DNA from: Agrococcus jejuensis
Lineage (GTDB): Bacteria; Actinomycetota; Actinomycetes; Actinomycetales; Microbacteriaceae
Assembly (NCBI RefSeq): GCF_007679035.1
Contig: NZ_VEFR01000002.1
Coordinates: 537,245 to 601,244, forward strand
Direction of reading: 5' to 3'
DNA length: 64,000 bases
Every line of letters begins with the position of its first letter. The stretch's first letter is position 1. A program made the translations under genes and the position numbers. This document shows positions 55,814-63,991 of the stretch, in pieces. The notes under the pieces are model-generated. The model made no database searches, was not told the origin of the DNA, and saw only the letters and a program-made list of their open reading frames with translations.

Positions 55814-56203
55814 TCAGATCGCGATCGAGCCGTCGGCCGCGATCGTCCAGCCGGGGTTGTGCGCGACCTCCCACACGTAGCCCTCGGGGTCGGCGAACGC
55901 GCCCGACGTGCCGCCCCACTCCGCGACCTCCGCGGGGCGCACGATCGAGCCACCCACGGCCTCGGCGTCGGCGAGCAGCGCGGCGACCTCGTCGGGCGTG
56001 CGCACGTTGTGGGCGATCTCGATGCCGGGCGCACCGTGCCCGCCGAGGCGCGTCCAGAGCCCGAAGGCCATGCCACCCGCTTGGAAGAAGCACACCTCGT
56101 CGTCGGGCTGCTGCGCATCCGCCCAGCCGAGCGCCTCGTAGAACGCTCGCTCGCGGGCGAGGTCGTGCACGCCGAGCGTGATGAGGCTGATGCGCTGCTC
56201 CAT
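55814..56203 (-). CDS. VOC family protein
   Basis: 129 residues: ISLITLGVHDLARERAFYEA, LGWADAQQPDDEVCFFQAGG, MAFGLWTRLGG, EIAHNVRTPDEVAALLADAE and FADPEGYVWEVAHNPGWTI, the standard glyoxalase-like plan found in many copies per actinobacterial genome. TACCGT (complement of 56211-56216) lies 7 bases upstream of the ATG. Convergent with the GNAT gene, 24 bases apart. Confidence 0.88.
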   Translation of the reverse strand: MEQRISLITLGVHDLARERAFYEALGWADAQQPDDEVCFFQAGGMAFGLWTRLGGHGAPGIEIAHNVRTPDEVAALLADAEAVGGSIVRPAEVAEWGGTSGAFADPEGYVWEVAHNPGWTIAADGSIAI

Positions 56204-56352
56204 GGCGTCCACGGTAGCCACGGCCGCCCGCGCGGGTCGCACCGCGGCATCGCCGCAGATCATCCCCGAGGATGACGGCCGCGAGCCTCCCGGACGACGC
56301 GCCGCACCCCCTCCTGCCGCGAGGCTCGAAGCGAGCCGAAGGAGATGCGGAC

Positions 56353-56562
56353 ATGGACATGGTGCAGCAGGCGCAGGACGTCATGAACCTGGGCGTCGTC
56401 GTGTACGCCGCGATCGCGATCATGCTGCTGGGCATGCTCGCCCTGCTGTGCGTCGGCGTCGCCGCGATCGAGCGCCGCGGCACCGCCGCCGAGCGCCGTC
56501 GGGCGCGCCGCACGACGACCTCGTACGGCGCGACGCGACGCCGCGTGCTCGCCTCGCGCTGA
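56353..56562 (+). CDS. Small single-pass membrane protein
   Basis: 69 residues. One hydrophobic helix (LGVVVYAAIAIMLLGMLALL) after a 12-residue polar head, then a strongly basic C-terminus (ERRGTAAERRRARRTTTSYG) that should stay in the cytoplasm. AAGGAG is 8 bases before the ATG. No family recognised. Confidence 0.65.
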   Translation: MDMVQQAQDVMNLGVVVYAAIAIMLLGMLALLCVGVAAIERRGTAAERRRARRTTTSYGATRRRVLASR

Positions 56563-56846
56563 CGCTCGCCGACGCACGGCCGCCGAGATGCGGCCGCAGC
56601 GGCGCCACGACAGGTGGCATGCGTCCTCGTGAGCCCGCTGCGCACGCAGGCGCGTGCACATGATGTGCCCCGACCGTCACCATCCGCACCGCTCGCTCGT
56701 CGTCATGAGGTGCGACCCCGCTCCCCGCCCGCGACACGCCCGGGTCGATCCGTGCGTGACGAATGCCTCCCTCGCGACGTCTCCGTAGACGCACCGATGA
56801 CGTCGAAGGAGGTTCGCCGGTCGCATCGCGCGATCGGCACGACGGC
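56563..56846. other. Intergenic region without a recognisable gene
   Basis: 284 bases. Short open frames exist but none has a ribosome site, family signature or codon pattern better than chance. AAGGAGG occurs at about 56808 without a start codon at a useful distance. Nothing else identified. Confidence 0.4.
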
Positions 56847-57023
56847 ATGAGCACCGACGATCATGAGCAGCAGGCTGCTCCCAGCGGCATCAACGACACC
56901 GGCGACCTCTCGCGCATCTGGGATGCGCTCGAGCAGATCGCCGGGAAGATCGACGGCGGCGTCCCCGAGCCCGCGGTCGAGGCGGACCCCGAGGACGACG
57001 ACCCCTCGCCGGCGACGCCGTGA
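56847..57023 (+). CDS. Small acidic hypothetical protein
   Basis: 58 residues: a polar head, one amphipathic helix (LSRIWDALEQIAGKIDGG) and an acidic Pro-rich tail (EADPEDDDPSPATP). It lacks a clear ribosome site. Convergent with the FUSC gene, 15 bases apart. Real but unplaced, or a spurious frame; the compact helix-tail layout favours the former. Confidence 0.45.
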   Translation: MSTDDHEQQAAPSGINDTGDLSRIWDALEQIAGKIDGGVPEPAVEADPEDDDPSPATP

Positions 57024-57038
57024 TCGGCGCCGCCCGGG

Positions 57039-58094
57039 TCACTCGGCCGTGAGCTCCTCGTGCACGCGGCGCAGGTCCTCGAGCATCGAGCCGATGACGA
57101 CCCAGTGCTCGGGGTGCGGCGACACGACCACGAGCGGCGCCGTGAGCAGCGGGCCCGTGTCGGAGGCGACGGCGTCGCCGGGAGCGGCGAGCACGTAGCG
57201 GATGCGCAGGTCGTGCGCCGCGCGGCGCAGCTCGGCCGAGATCTGCCCCATGACGGGCTCGCGGTGCAGCGAGTCGTCGTAGTGGTCGCGCATCGCGCGC
57301 GTCATGCCCGACACGCGCGTCACGAGCACGCCGAGCGCCACGAGGCCCGCGTCGTAGCCCTCGAGCTCGCCGCGGTGCCTGCCGCCGCGCCAGTTGAGCG
57401 TCAGCGAGTCCTCGGCCGTGACCACTGCGGCCTGCGCGCGGGCGAGCATGGGGCGCAGCAGCCGCACCTCCACGAGGTTGCCCTCGAGGGTGCCGCGGCC
57501 GACGGGCTCGGAGGCGGCGATCGCGAGGCGCTCGAGGCTGCGGGCGATCTCCTCGGCGAGCGCCTTCACCTCGCGGCGCGCGGGCTCGAGCAGCACGGGG
57601 GGCACGATGAGCAGGTTCACGACGAACGCGATCGCGGCACCGAGGACGGTCTCGGCGATGCGGTCGATCGCGTAGATTGGGGATGCGGCGCCGAGCGCGA
57701 GCACGAGCATCGCCGAGATGGGGATCTGGTTCGAGGTCTGCTGCGACAGGCGCAGCGCCCAGGCGAGCAGCACCGAGACGACGACGGCGGCGAGGATGAT
57801 CCACGCCGCCGAGCCGAGCAGCAGCGAGATGCCCGTGGCGAGCACGACGCCCACGATCACGCCGATGGAGCGCTCGAGCGCGCGGCCGAGCGACTGGTTG
57901 ACGCTCGGCTGCACCACGATGAGCGCCGCGATGACGGCGAAGATCGGCGGCTCCTCGGCGATGAGCGCGTCAGCGGCGAACCACGAGGCGATCGCGGCGA
58001 CGCTGATCTTCACGACCTGCAGGAACGGCAGGCGACCGGTCGCGCGGATGCGGGCGACCCACGCCGTGGTGCGCTGCAGCTGCCAGCGGGCCAT
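57039..58094 (-). CDS. FUSC family (aromatic acid exporter-like) membrane protein
   Basis: 351 residues. Six or so membrane helices in the first half (LPFLQVVKISVAAIASWFAA, PPIFAVIAALIVVQPSVNQS, SIGVIVGVVLATGISLLLGS, AWIILAAVVVSVLLAWALRL, IPISAMLVLALGA, TVLGAAIAFVVNLLIVPPVL) followed by a soluble helical half. The VQPSVNQSLGRALERSIG signature is that of FUSC/ArAE-like transporters, which export aromatic acids or similar anions. Substrate unknown. GGAGGGA precedes the ATG. Confidence 0.88.
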   Translation of the reverse strand: MARWQLQRTTAWVARIRATGRLPFLQVVKISVAAIASWFAADALIAEEPPIFAVIAALIVVQPSVNQSLGRALERSIGVIVGVVLATGISLLLGSAAWIILAAVVVSVLLAWALRLSQQTSNQIPISAMLVLALGAASPIYAIDRIAETVLGAAIAFVVNLLIVPPVLLEPARREVKALAEEIARSLERLAIAASEPVGRGTLEGNLVEVRLLRPMLARAQAAVVTAEDSLTLNWRGGRHRGELEGYDAGLVALGVLVTRVSGMTRAMRDHYDDSLHREPVMGQISAELRRAAHDLRIRYVLAAPGDAVASDTGPLLTAPLVVVSPHPEHWVVIGSMLEDLRRVHEELTAE

Positions 58095-58179
58095 GCCGTT
58101 CCCTCCGTCCACCTCAGGCAACCGTGCCACACGTCGCGAGGGCGGCCGGCATCCGGCGCGAAGGGAGGGCGGAGACGAG

Positions 58180-58216
58180 CGACGGGGCGCGGGGGTCGCA
58201 CCCCCGCGCCCCGTCG
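58180..58216 (-). terminator. Hairpin terminator of the GH92 gene
   Basis: A perfect 17-bp stem (CGACGGGGCGCGGGGGT at 58180-58196; partner 58200-58216) with a 3-base loop, 7 bases past the GH92 stop. Confidence 0.85.
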
Positions 58217-58222
58217 GGTCGA

Positions 58223-61210
58223 TCAGCCCGCGTCGACCGCGCGACGAGCCGCGCGCGCACGCATGCCGAGGCCGGCGCCCACGAGCACGACGAGGAGCCC
58301 CGCCACGAGGGCCCAGACCGCGACGTCGGCGCCCGTCACCGGCAGGCCGCCGGAGCCGCCTCCCGCGGCAGGCGGCGTCGACGGCTGACCGGAGCCATCC
58401 GTCGGCGGCACCGAGGGCGACGACGGCGAGGGCTCGGCCGCTGCGACGACCGTGACGGCGACCGGGACCGACACGGGCTCGAACGCCTCCGGTGCGAAGC
58501 GCGGCGTCTCGCTCGCCGACGACACGGTGAGCGTGCCCTCGACGAGGCCGGGCTCGGGCAGCGTGACCGTGGAGGTCAGCACCCAGCGGTCGCCGTCGCG
58601 CTGCGCCGTCACGGGCACCTGCGCGCCGTCGAGCTCGAGCGTCGCGGCGAGCTCGACGTCGTCGACGCTCGTCGCGATCGCTGCGGCAGCCGCACCCTCG
58701 GATGCGTCCGCGAGCTCGGCGACGGTCGCGGTGCCGACCTCGATCGTCGATGCGACGTCCTCGGTCACCTCCGCGTCCTGCACCGCGACGTCGGCCACGG
58801 CGCGCAGCGGGTCGGCCACGCTCGGCAGCCAGTCGCCGCGAGCGGTGCCCCAGTCGGCCGAGGCCGCATCCTGCGTGAGCGAGAACGCGATCTCGCCGCC
58901 TGCGCGCAGCTGCTCGAGGTCGATCCACGTCTCGGTGCGGGGCGCGCCTGCGACCGTGACGCCGTCGATGTAGCTGGGCGTCGACTCCGTCGCACCCGGC
59001 GCCGAGAGCGTGACCGTCTCGCCGGAGTCGCCGAGCGTCACGATCGCCTGCTGCACGCGCGGCGCGTTCAGCGCGAGCATGCCCGAGCCCGGCACGACCG
59101 GCTGGATGCCGATGGATGCCATGACGTACCAGGCGCCCAGGGTGCCCAGGTCGTCGTTGCCGACGCCGCCACCCGGCGTGTTGGGGAAGAGGTTGAGGTT
59201 CGCTGCGAGCACGTCGTTGACGTGTGCGGGCTCACCCGCCGAGCTGTAGAGCCACGGGTTCATGATGGTCGGCTCGTTGCCGGGGTTGTAGCCGATGCTC
59301 GTGTAGTAGCTGCTGCCGCCCGGATCCCACGAGGTGGGCCGCTGGCCGGGAGCCGCCTGCAGCGCATCCATCGCGAAGTAGGAGTCGAGCCGGTCGAGGA
59401 AGGCGTCGGTGCCGCCCATCGCGTCCTGCATGCCTGCGAAGTCCTGGTTCGCCATCCACTGGTACTGCCACGGCACGCCCTCGTGGAAGCCGGTCTGCTG
59501 CACCGGTGCGATCTCCGGCGTGGTCACGAACTCGCCGTCGGGCGTCACGGCGTTGACCATGCCCTGGAATCCGCCGCTCAGCTCGACGTCGGGGTTCCAC
59601 AGGCGCTGCCAGCTCTGGCCTCGCTCGAGGAAGGTCGCAGCCGTCTCGTCGTCGCCCATGCGCTGCGCCGCCGCGCCGATCGCCGCGTCGGACACCGCGA
59701 ACTCCATCGTCGACGAGCCGCCGTGACGGTACTCCTCGAACTCCTGGCCGAGGCCCGGCTCGTCCTCGGGGTAGTAGGGGATGTGGCCGTTGGCGATGTA
59801 GAACTCGGCGCTCTGACGCCCGACGGAGTCGACGCCCTCGGGCGGCGCGGTCGTGGCGTTCTCGATCAGGTAGCCCCACAGCTCGTCGTGGATGTCGTCG
59901 GGCACGGTGCCGAGCGTGAAGTTCTCGGCGAGCCATGCCGACACGGGATCGCCGGCCATGATGTTCGTCTCGACGCCGCCGAGCGACCACCTGGGCAGCC
60001 AGCCGCCCTCGACCCGGTGCTGGTACATCGAGCGCACGATGTCCTCCGCGATCTCGGGCGCGATGATGCCGTGGAGCGTCGCCTGGGTGCGGTACGTGTC
60101 CCAGAGCGAGAACGTCTGGCGGTACGTCCAGCCGTCGGCGACGTGCACCTCGCCGTCCATGCCGCGGTACTGCCCGTCGACGTCGCTGCCGATCGTGGGC
60201 GACAGGAGCGCCTTGTAGAGCTGCGTCGCGAAGATGCGCTGGATGTCGTCGGATGCGGTGATGTCGATGCGTCCGAGCATCGCGTTCCACGCGGCGTTCG
60301 CCTCGGCGCGCACCGCGTCGAAGTCGAGGTCGCCCGCGAGCTCGGCGAGTCGGTTGGCCTGGGCGCCGTCGACGTCGACGAACGACATGCCGATCGCGAC
60401 CTCGACCGTCTGGTCGGCGGTGGCGTCGAAGACGGCGACGGCGCCGTGGCTGCCGCCCGCGCTCTCGCTCGTCTCGGTGCCGGGCACGTAGGTGGCGTCG
60501 GCGCCCCACGCGCCGTGCTCGACGGGTGCGCGGTCGAAGGAGGCGCTGAAGAAGATGCGCTGCGCGTCGGTGCCGCCGCAGAAGCCGCCGTTGTCGATCC
60601 AGCCCTCGAGGGTGCGGTCGTCGACCCACGTCAGCGAGCTCGCACCGGCGTCGCGGAGGGTCTGCCCGAAGTTGAACGACAGGTTCGCCGTGCCGGTCGC
60701 GGGGAACGTGTAGCGGTGCATCGCCGTGCGCTCGGTCGCGGTGAGCTCGGCCGTGACGTCGTTCTCGAGCTCCACCGAGTAGTAGCCGGCCTCGGCGGTC
60801 TCGTCGCCCGTGATCGCGAGGAACTCGCGGTCGGTGCGCGGCACGTCGGTCGTCGTCGGCGTCACGAGCAGCTCGCCCGCTGCCGGGCAGCCGGCGCTGT
60901 TCACGTGCCGCTGACTGAAGCCCCACACGCGTCGGTCGTCGTACGCGTACGACGTCGAGGCGTAGCTGTTCGTGTTGTCGGGGCTGGGCTGCACCATGCC
61001 GAACGGCAGCGTGGCGCCGGGGTAGGCGTTGCCCTCGCTCTCGGTGCCGACGAACGGGTTGACGAGCGCCGCGCGATCGACGTCGTCCGCGGCCTCGGCG
61101 GCGGTCGCGACGCCGGCGAGCGGCAGCACCCCGATGCCGAGGACGGCGGCGAGCGCTGCCCCGATCCATCGACGGGATGCGGGCCTGCGGGTGGGCAGGG
61201 GTGCGGGCAT
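58223..61210 (-). CDS. GH92 family alpha-mannosidase, LPXTG-anchored
   Basis: 995 residues. Signal peptide (RRWIGAALAAVLGIGVLPLA ... ATAAEA), then the GH92 beta and (alpha/alpha)6 domains (about 45-760): VNPFVGTESEGNAYPGATLP, TFSLWDTYRTQATLHGIIAP, WLPRWSLGGVETNIMAGDPV, YNPGNEPTIMNPWLY, GVGNDDLGTLGAWYVMASIG. GH92 enzymes are Ca2+-dependent exo-alpha-mannosidases. C-terminal accessory repeats and a Pro/Ser linker precede LPVTGADVAVWALVAGLLVV ending RAARR, a sortase signal. Transcribed from a promoter with a perfect palindrome and preceded by a lacI gene: probable substrate-induced mannan or N-glycan use. Confidence 0.93.
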   Translation of the reverse strand: MPAPLPTRRPASRRWIGAALAAVLGIGVLPLAGVATAAEAADDVDRAALVNPFVGTESEGNAYPGATLPFGMVQPSPDNTNSYASTSYAYDDRRVWGFSQRHVNSAGCPAAGELLVTPTTTDVPRTDREFLAITGDETAEAGYYSVELENDVTAELTATERTAMHRYTFPATGTANLSFNFGQTLRDAGASSLTWVDDRTLEGWIDNGGFCGGTDAQRIFFSASFDRAPVEHGAWGADATYVPGTETSESAGGSHGAVAVFDATADQTVEVAIGMSFVDVDGAQANRLAELAGDLDFDAVRAEANAAWNAMLGRIDITASDDIQRIFATQLYKALLSPTIGSDVDGQYRGMDGEVHVADGWTYRQTFSLWDTYRTQATLHGIIAPEIAEDIVRSMYQHRVEGGWLPRWSLGGVETNIMAGDPVSAWLAENFTLGTVPDDIHDELWGYLIENATTAPPEGVDSVGRQSAEFYIANGHIPYYPEDEPGLGQEFEEYRHGGSSTMEFAVSDAAIGAAAQRMGDDETAATFLERGQSWQRLWNPDVELSGGFQGMVNAVTPDGEFVTTPEIAPVQQTGFHEGVPWQYQWMANQDFAGMQDAMGGTDAFLDRLDSYFAMDALQAAPGQRPTSWDPGGSSYYTSIGYNPGNEPTIMNPWLYSSAGEPAHVNDVLAANLNLFPNTPGGGVGNDDLGTLGAWYVMASIGIQPVVPGSGMLALNAPRVQQAIVTLGDSGETVTLSAPGATESTPSYIDGVTVAGAPRTETWIDLEQLRAGGEIAFSLTQDAASADWGTARGDWLPSVADPLRAVADVAVQDAEVTEDVASTIEVGTATVAELADASEGAAAAAIATSVDDVELAATLELDGAQVPVTAQRDGDRWVLTSTVTLPEPGLVEGTLTVSSASETPRFAPEAFEPVSVPVAVTVVAAAEPSPSSPSVPPTDGSGQPSTPPAAGGGSGGLPVTGADVAVWALVAGLLVVLVGAGLGMRARAARRAVDAG

Positions 61211-61234
61211 CGGTCCTCCTTGACGCGAGCGCGG

Positions 61235-61256
61235 GAGGTGGAATCGATTCCACCTC
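61235..61256 (-). promoter_or_regulatory. LacI-type operator
   Basis: A perfect 22-bp palindrome whose core is GGTGGAATCGATTCCACC (61237-61254), with the central CG of LacI-family sites. It begins 6 bases after the -10 box of the GH92 promoter, so binding would block transcription. Confidence 0.8.
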
Positions 61257-61261
61257 GGACC

Positions 61262-61291
61262 ACGCTAGAGGTGCCGGATGGGGGACGTCAA
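61262..61291 (-). promoter_or_regulatory. Promoter of the GH92 gene
   Basis: Minus strand: -35 TTGACG (61291-61286), 18 bases, -10 TAGCGT (61267-61262). It begins at the very end of the lacI coding region, so GH92 has its own promoter as well as possible read-through. Confidence 0.65.
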
Positions 61292-61292
61292 G

Positions 61293-62312
61293 TCACGGCG
61301 CCCGGACGATCAGCACGGGGTCGACGAGGCGGCGCCGGGCGGGCCCGTCGTGGCCGTCGAGTCGATCGACGAGCAGCTGCGACGCGATCGCGCCGATCGC
61401 GCTCGCATCCTGCGCGACGACCGTGAGGGGCGGATCGAGCAGATCCGCGAGCTCGAGGTCGTCGAAGCCCACGACGTCGAGCCGCACGCCGAGTGCTCGC
61501 GTCGCGCGCAACGTGGCGACGGTCGTGCGGTTGTTGCCCGAGAAGATCGCCGTCGGCGGCTCCTCCCCCGCCAGGAGGCTCGCCAGTCGCGCGGCGACGG
61601 CCTCGACGTCGGGGGCGGCCTGCGAGACCTCGACCGCATCCCTCGCCAGACCCGCCGCATCGATGGCGTCGAGCACGCCCGCGAGCCGCTCGCCCGACGT
61701 GAAGTTCCGTGCGTCGTCGAGCAGCACCGCGATGCGTCGATGGCCGCGCGCGAGGAGGTGCTCGATGCCCATGCGCGCCCCCCGTCGGCTGTCGGTCAGC
61801 ACGCTGTCGGCCTCGAACGTCAGCGCCGGACGATCGACGAACACCACGTGCACGCCGTCGCGCTGCATCGATGCGAGCCGCGACTCGTCGGCGTCCATCG
61901 GCATCGTCACGACGAGGCCCTCGACGCGCCTCGCCGCCAGCCCGTCGACGATGCGTCGCACCTGCGACGACGACCCGCCCGACGAGGCGGCGAGCACCGT
62001 GAGGTCGTGGCGATCGAGCGCCGACTCGACCGCGCGGTGCAGCTGCGAGTAGAACGGGTCGGCGACGTCCTCGACGAGGAGGCCGACGGAGGCCGACGCA
62101 CCGCGCCGCAGCTCACGCGCTGCCGTGTCGCGCACGTAGCCGAGCTCGTCGATGGCGGCGGTCACGCGCGAGCGGCTGTCGGCGCTCACCTTGCCCTCGG
62201 CGTTGAGCACGCGCGAGACGGTGCCGACCCCGACGCCTGCGACGCGAGCGACGTCCTTCACGGTCGGACGCCGCGTCGCCGACGGGCTCGGCGCTCCCGT
62301 CGTGGGCTGCAT
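61293..62312 (-). CDS. LacI family transcriptional regulator
   Basis: 339 residues. N-terminal helix-turn-helix and hinge: TVKDVARVAGVGVGTVSRVL, NAEGKVSADSRSRVTAAIDE, RELRRGASASVGLLVEDVAD; the periplasmic-binding-protein-like sensor domain ends FDDLELADLLDPPLTVVAQD. It probably represses the GH92 mannosidase gene through the palindrome at 61235-61256 and responds to a mannose-derived sugar. The start is 6 bases after TACGCT (complement of 62319-62324), so the long upstream frame is not coding. Confidence 0.93.
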   Translation of the reverse strand: MQPTTGAPSPSATRRPTVKDVARVAGVGVGTVSRVLNAEGKVSADSRSRVTAAIDELGYVRDTAARELRRGASASVGLLVEDVADPFYSQLHRAVESALDRHDLTVLAASSGGSSSQVRRIVDGLAARRVEGLVVTMPMDADESRLASMQRDGVHVVFVDRPALTFEADSVLTDSRRGARMGIEHLLARGHRRIAVLLDDARNFTSGERLAGVLDAIDAAGLARDAVEVSQAAPDVEAVAARLASLLAGEEPPTAIFSGNNRTTVATLRATRALGVRLDVVGFDDLELADLLDPPLTVVAQDASAIGAIASQLLVDRLDGHDGPARRRLVDPVLIVRAP

Positions 62313-62454
62313 CGCGCGAGCGTAGCACCGGGCCGCCGAGCGATCCGGGCCGCGGGAGTCTCGCGCTCGACGGCGATCGACCGACCGCCGCGCCACCTCC
62401 GACGCGCGCGTCGAGGAGGACGCGGTCCGATGCGCCGTCACCGCGTGACGCGGG

Positions 62455-62491
62455 GCGGGCCGCCGAGGGGAATGCTCCCTCGGCGGCCCGC
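62455..62491 (-). terminator. Hairpin terminator
   Basis: GCGGGCCGCCGAGGG (62455-62469) and its perfect complement (62477-62491) around GAATGCT, 21 bases past the stop at 62513. Its centre GGGGAATGCTCCCTC repeats the core of the palindrome at 39749-39815 (other strand). Confidence 0.8.
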
Positions 62492-62512
62492 TGCGCGTCA
62501 CTCCGCGCCGGG

Positions 62513-63490
62513 TCAGGGGCGCAGCAGCACCTTGCCGACGCGGCCGGGCGTCAGGCTCGCCTCGACCGCGGCCGCGACGTCGTCGAGGCCGTGGATGCTC
62601 GACACGGGCAGCGTGAGCGCGCCCGAGGCGAGGCGCTCGCCGAGCTCGCCGAAGAGCGCGCGCCGCGTCGGCGCATCCATGGTGCGGCTCACGACGGAGC
62701 CCCAGAAGCCGCGCACCGTCGCCTGCTTGAAGATGATGTCGCCGGAGCGCAGCTCGAGCACGGGCGACGCCATGGCGCCGAACACGACGAGCTCGCCGCC
62801 CTCGGCGAGCACCGAGAGCACCTCCTGCGCCGACGCGCCGCCGACGGAGTCGACGCCCGCGACGATCGGCTCGCCGCCCGTGATCGCGGCGACCTGCTCG
62901 CGCCAGTCGTCGGCGTCGGTCGCGACGACGTCGCCGATGCCCGCCTCGCGCAGCTCGTCGACGCCGGCGGCGCGACGCACGAGGCCGACGACGCGCACGC
63001 CGCGGGCGGCGGCGAGCTGCGCCACCATGCGGCCGACGGCGCCGTTCGCGGCGTTCTGCACGATCCACTGGCCGGGCTCGAGGTCGAGCGAGTGCAGCAG
63101 CGAGATGGCGCTGAACGGCATCGCCACGAGCTGCGCCGCGGCCTCGTCGGGCACGCCCTCGGGTGCGGGGATGAGGCCGGCGGCATCGGCGACGACGTGC
63201 TCGGCCCATGCGCCGAACGTGCCGCCCGTCACGACGCGGTCGCCGATCGCGAGCGCATCCACGCCCTCGCCGAGCGCGTCGACGACGCCGAGCGCCTCGG
63301 TGCCGGAGCCGGCGGGCAGGTCGGGCACGAAGCCGTAGGTGCCGCGCACGGTCCACAGGTCGTGGTTGTGGATGGGCGACAGCACGATGCGCAGGCGCAC
63401 CTGGCCGGGGCCGGGCTCGGGGGTGGGACGGTCGGCGACCGTCAGGACGTCGGCGGGCTCGCCGAAGGTCTCGTGCACGACTGCGCGCAT
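62513..63490 (-). CDS. Zinc-free quinone oxidoreductase-type MDR enzyme
   Basis: 325 residues. Medium-chain fold without zinc ligands: MRAVVHETFGEPADVLTVAD, SPIHNHDLWTVRGTYGFVPD, LPAGSGTEALGVVDALGEGV, VQNAANGAVGRMVAQLAAAR (the AxGxxG-type NADPH loop is ANGAVGRM), SSIHGLDDVAAAVEASLTPG and a final GKVLLRP. Resembles NADPH:quinone or enoyl reductases (MECR-like). Substrate unknown. The ohr gene lies 78 bases upstream on the same strand, suggesting a shared oxidative/electrophile stress role. Confidence 0.87.
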   Translation of the reverse strand: MRAVVHETFGEPADVLTVADRPTPEPGPGQVRLRIVLSPIHNHDLWTVRGTYGFVPDLPAGSGTEALGVVDALGEGVDALAIGDRVVTGGTFGAWAEHVVADAAGLIPAPEGVPDEAAAQLVAMPFSAISLLHSLDLEPGQWIVQNAANGAVGRMVAQLAAARGVRVVGLVRRAAGVDELREAGIGDVVATDADDWREQVAAITGGEPIVAGVDSVGGASAQEVLSVLAEGGELVVFGAMASPVLELRSGDIIFKQATVRGFWGSVVSRTMDAPTRRALFGELGERLASGALTLPVSSIHGLDDVAAAVEASLTPGRVGKVLLRP

Positions 63491-63568
63491 GGTGGGGTCC
63501 TCTCGTGGGAGCGTGCGGATGGCATGCGGCAGCCGACCGACCGCGGGGGTCGGCCGGCTGCGGCGGGG

Positions 63569-63991
63569 TCAGTCGTCGCTGACCGTCACGACGACGTCGA
63601 TGTTGCCGCGCGTCGCGTTGGAGTACGGGCAGACCTGGTGGGCGGCGTCGGCGAGCTGCTGCGCCTGCTCCTGGGGCAGGTCGGGGATGACGACCTCGAG
63701 CTGCACGGCGAGCTGGAAGCCGCCCTCGCCGTTCGAGCCGATGTGCACGCGCGCGCCGACCGTGGAGTCGCCGAGCTGCACCTTCTGCGAGCGGGCGACG
63801 GCCTGCAGCGCCGAGTGGAAGCACGCGGCATAGCCTGCGGCGAAGAGCTGCTCCGGGTTCGTCGCGCCGCCGGCGCCGCCCATCTCCTTAGGGATGGCGA
63901 GGTCGAGGTCGAGGCGGCCGTCGTTCGTGGCGACGTGGCCGGCACGGCCGGCGCCGGTCGCGAGGGCCTCTGCGGTGTAGAGCGCATCCAT
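63569..63991 (-). CDS. ohr: Organic hydroperoxide resistance protein
   Basis: 140 residues, OsmC/Ohr fold: LYTAEALATGAGRAGHVATN, LDLDLAIPKEMGGAGGATNP, EQLFAAGYAACFHSALQAVA with the peroxidatic Cys, and HQVCPYSNATRGNIDVVVTV with the second Cys. Ohr reduces organic hydroperoxides with lipoylated protein as donor. The length and KEMGGxGGATNPEQLFAAG motif separate it from OsmC. AGGAG precedes the ATG. No ohrR is in the window; it would lie beyond the right edge. Confidence 0.95.
   Translation of the reverse strand: MDALYTAEALATGAGRAGHVATNDGRLDLDLAIPKEMGGAGGATNPEQLFAAGYAACFHSALQAVARSQKVQLGDSTVGARVHIGSNGEGGFQLAVQLEVVIPDLPQEQAQQLADAAHQVCPYSNATRGNIDVVVTVSDD

Noticed and set aside
56563..56846. Short open frames in the 56.6-56.8 kb gap
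   Set aside because: Arg-rich, no start support and overlapping in several frames; treated as non-coding.
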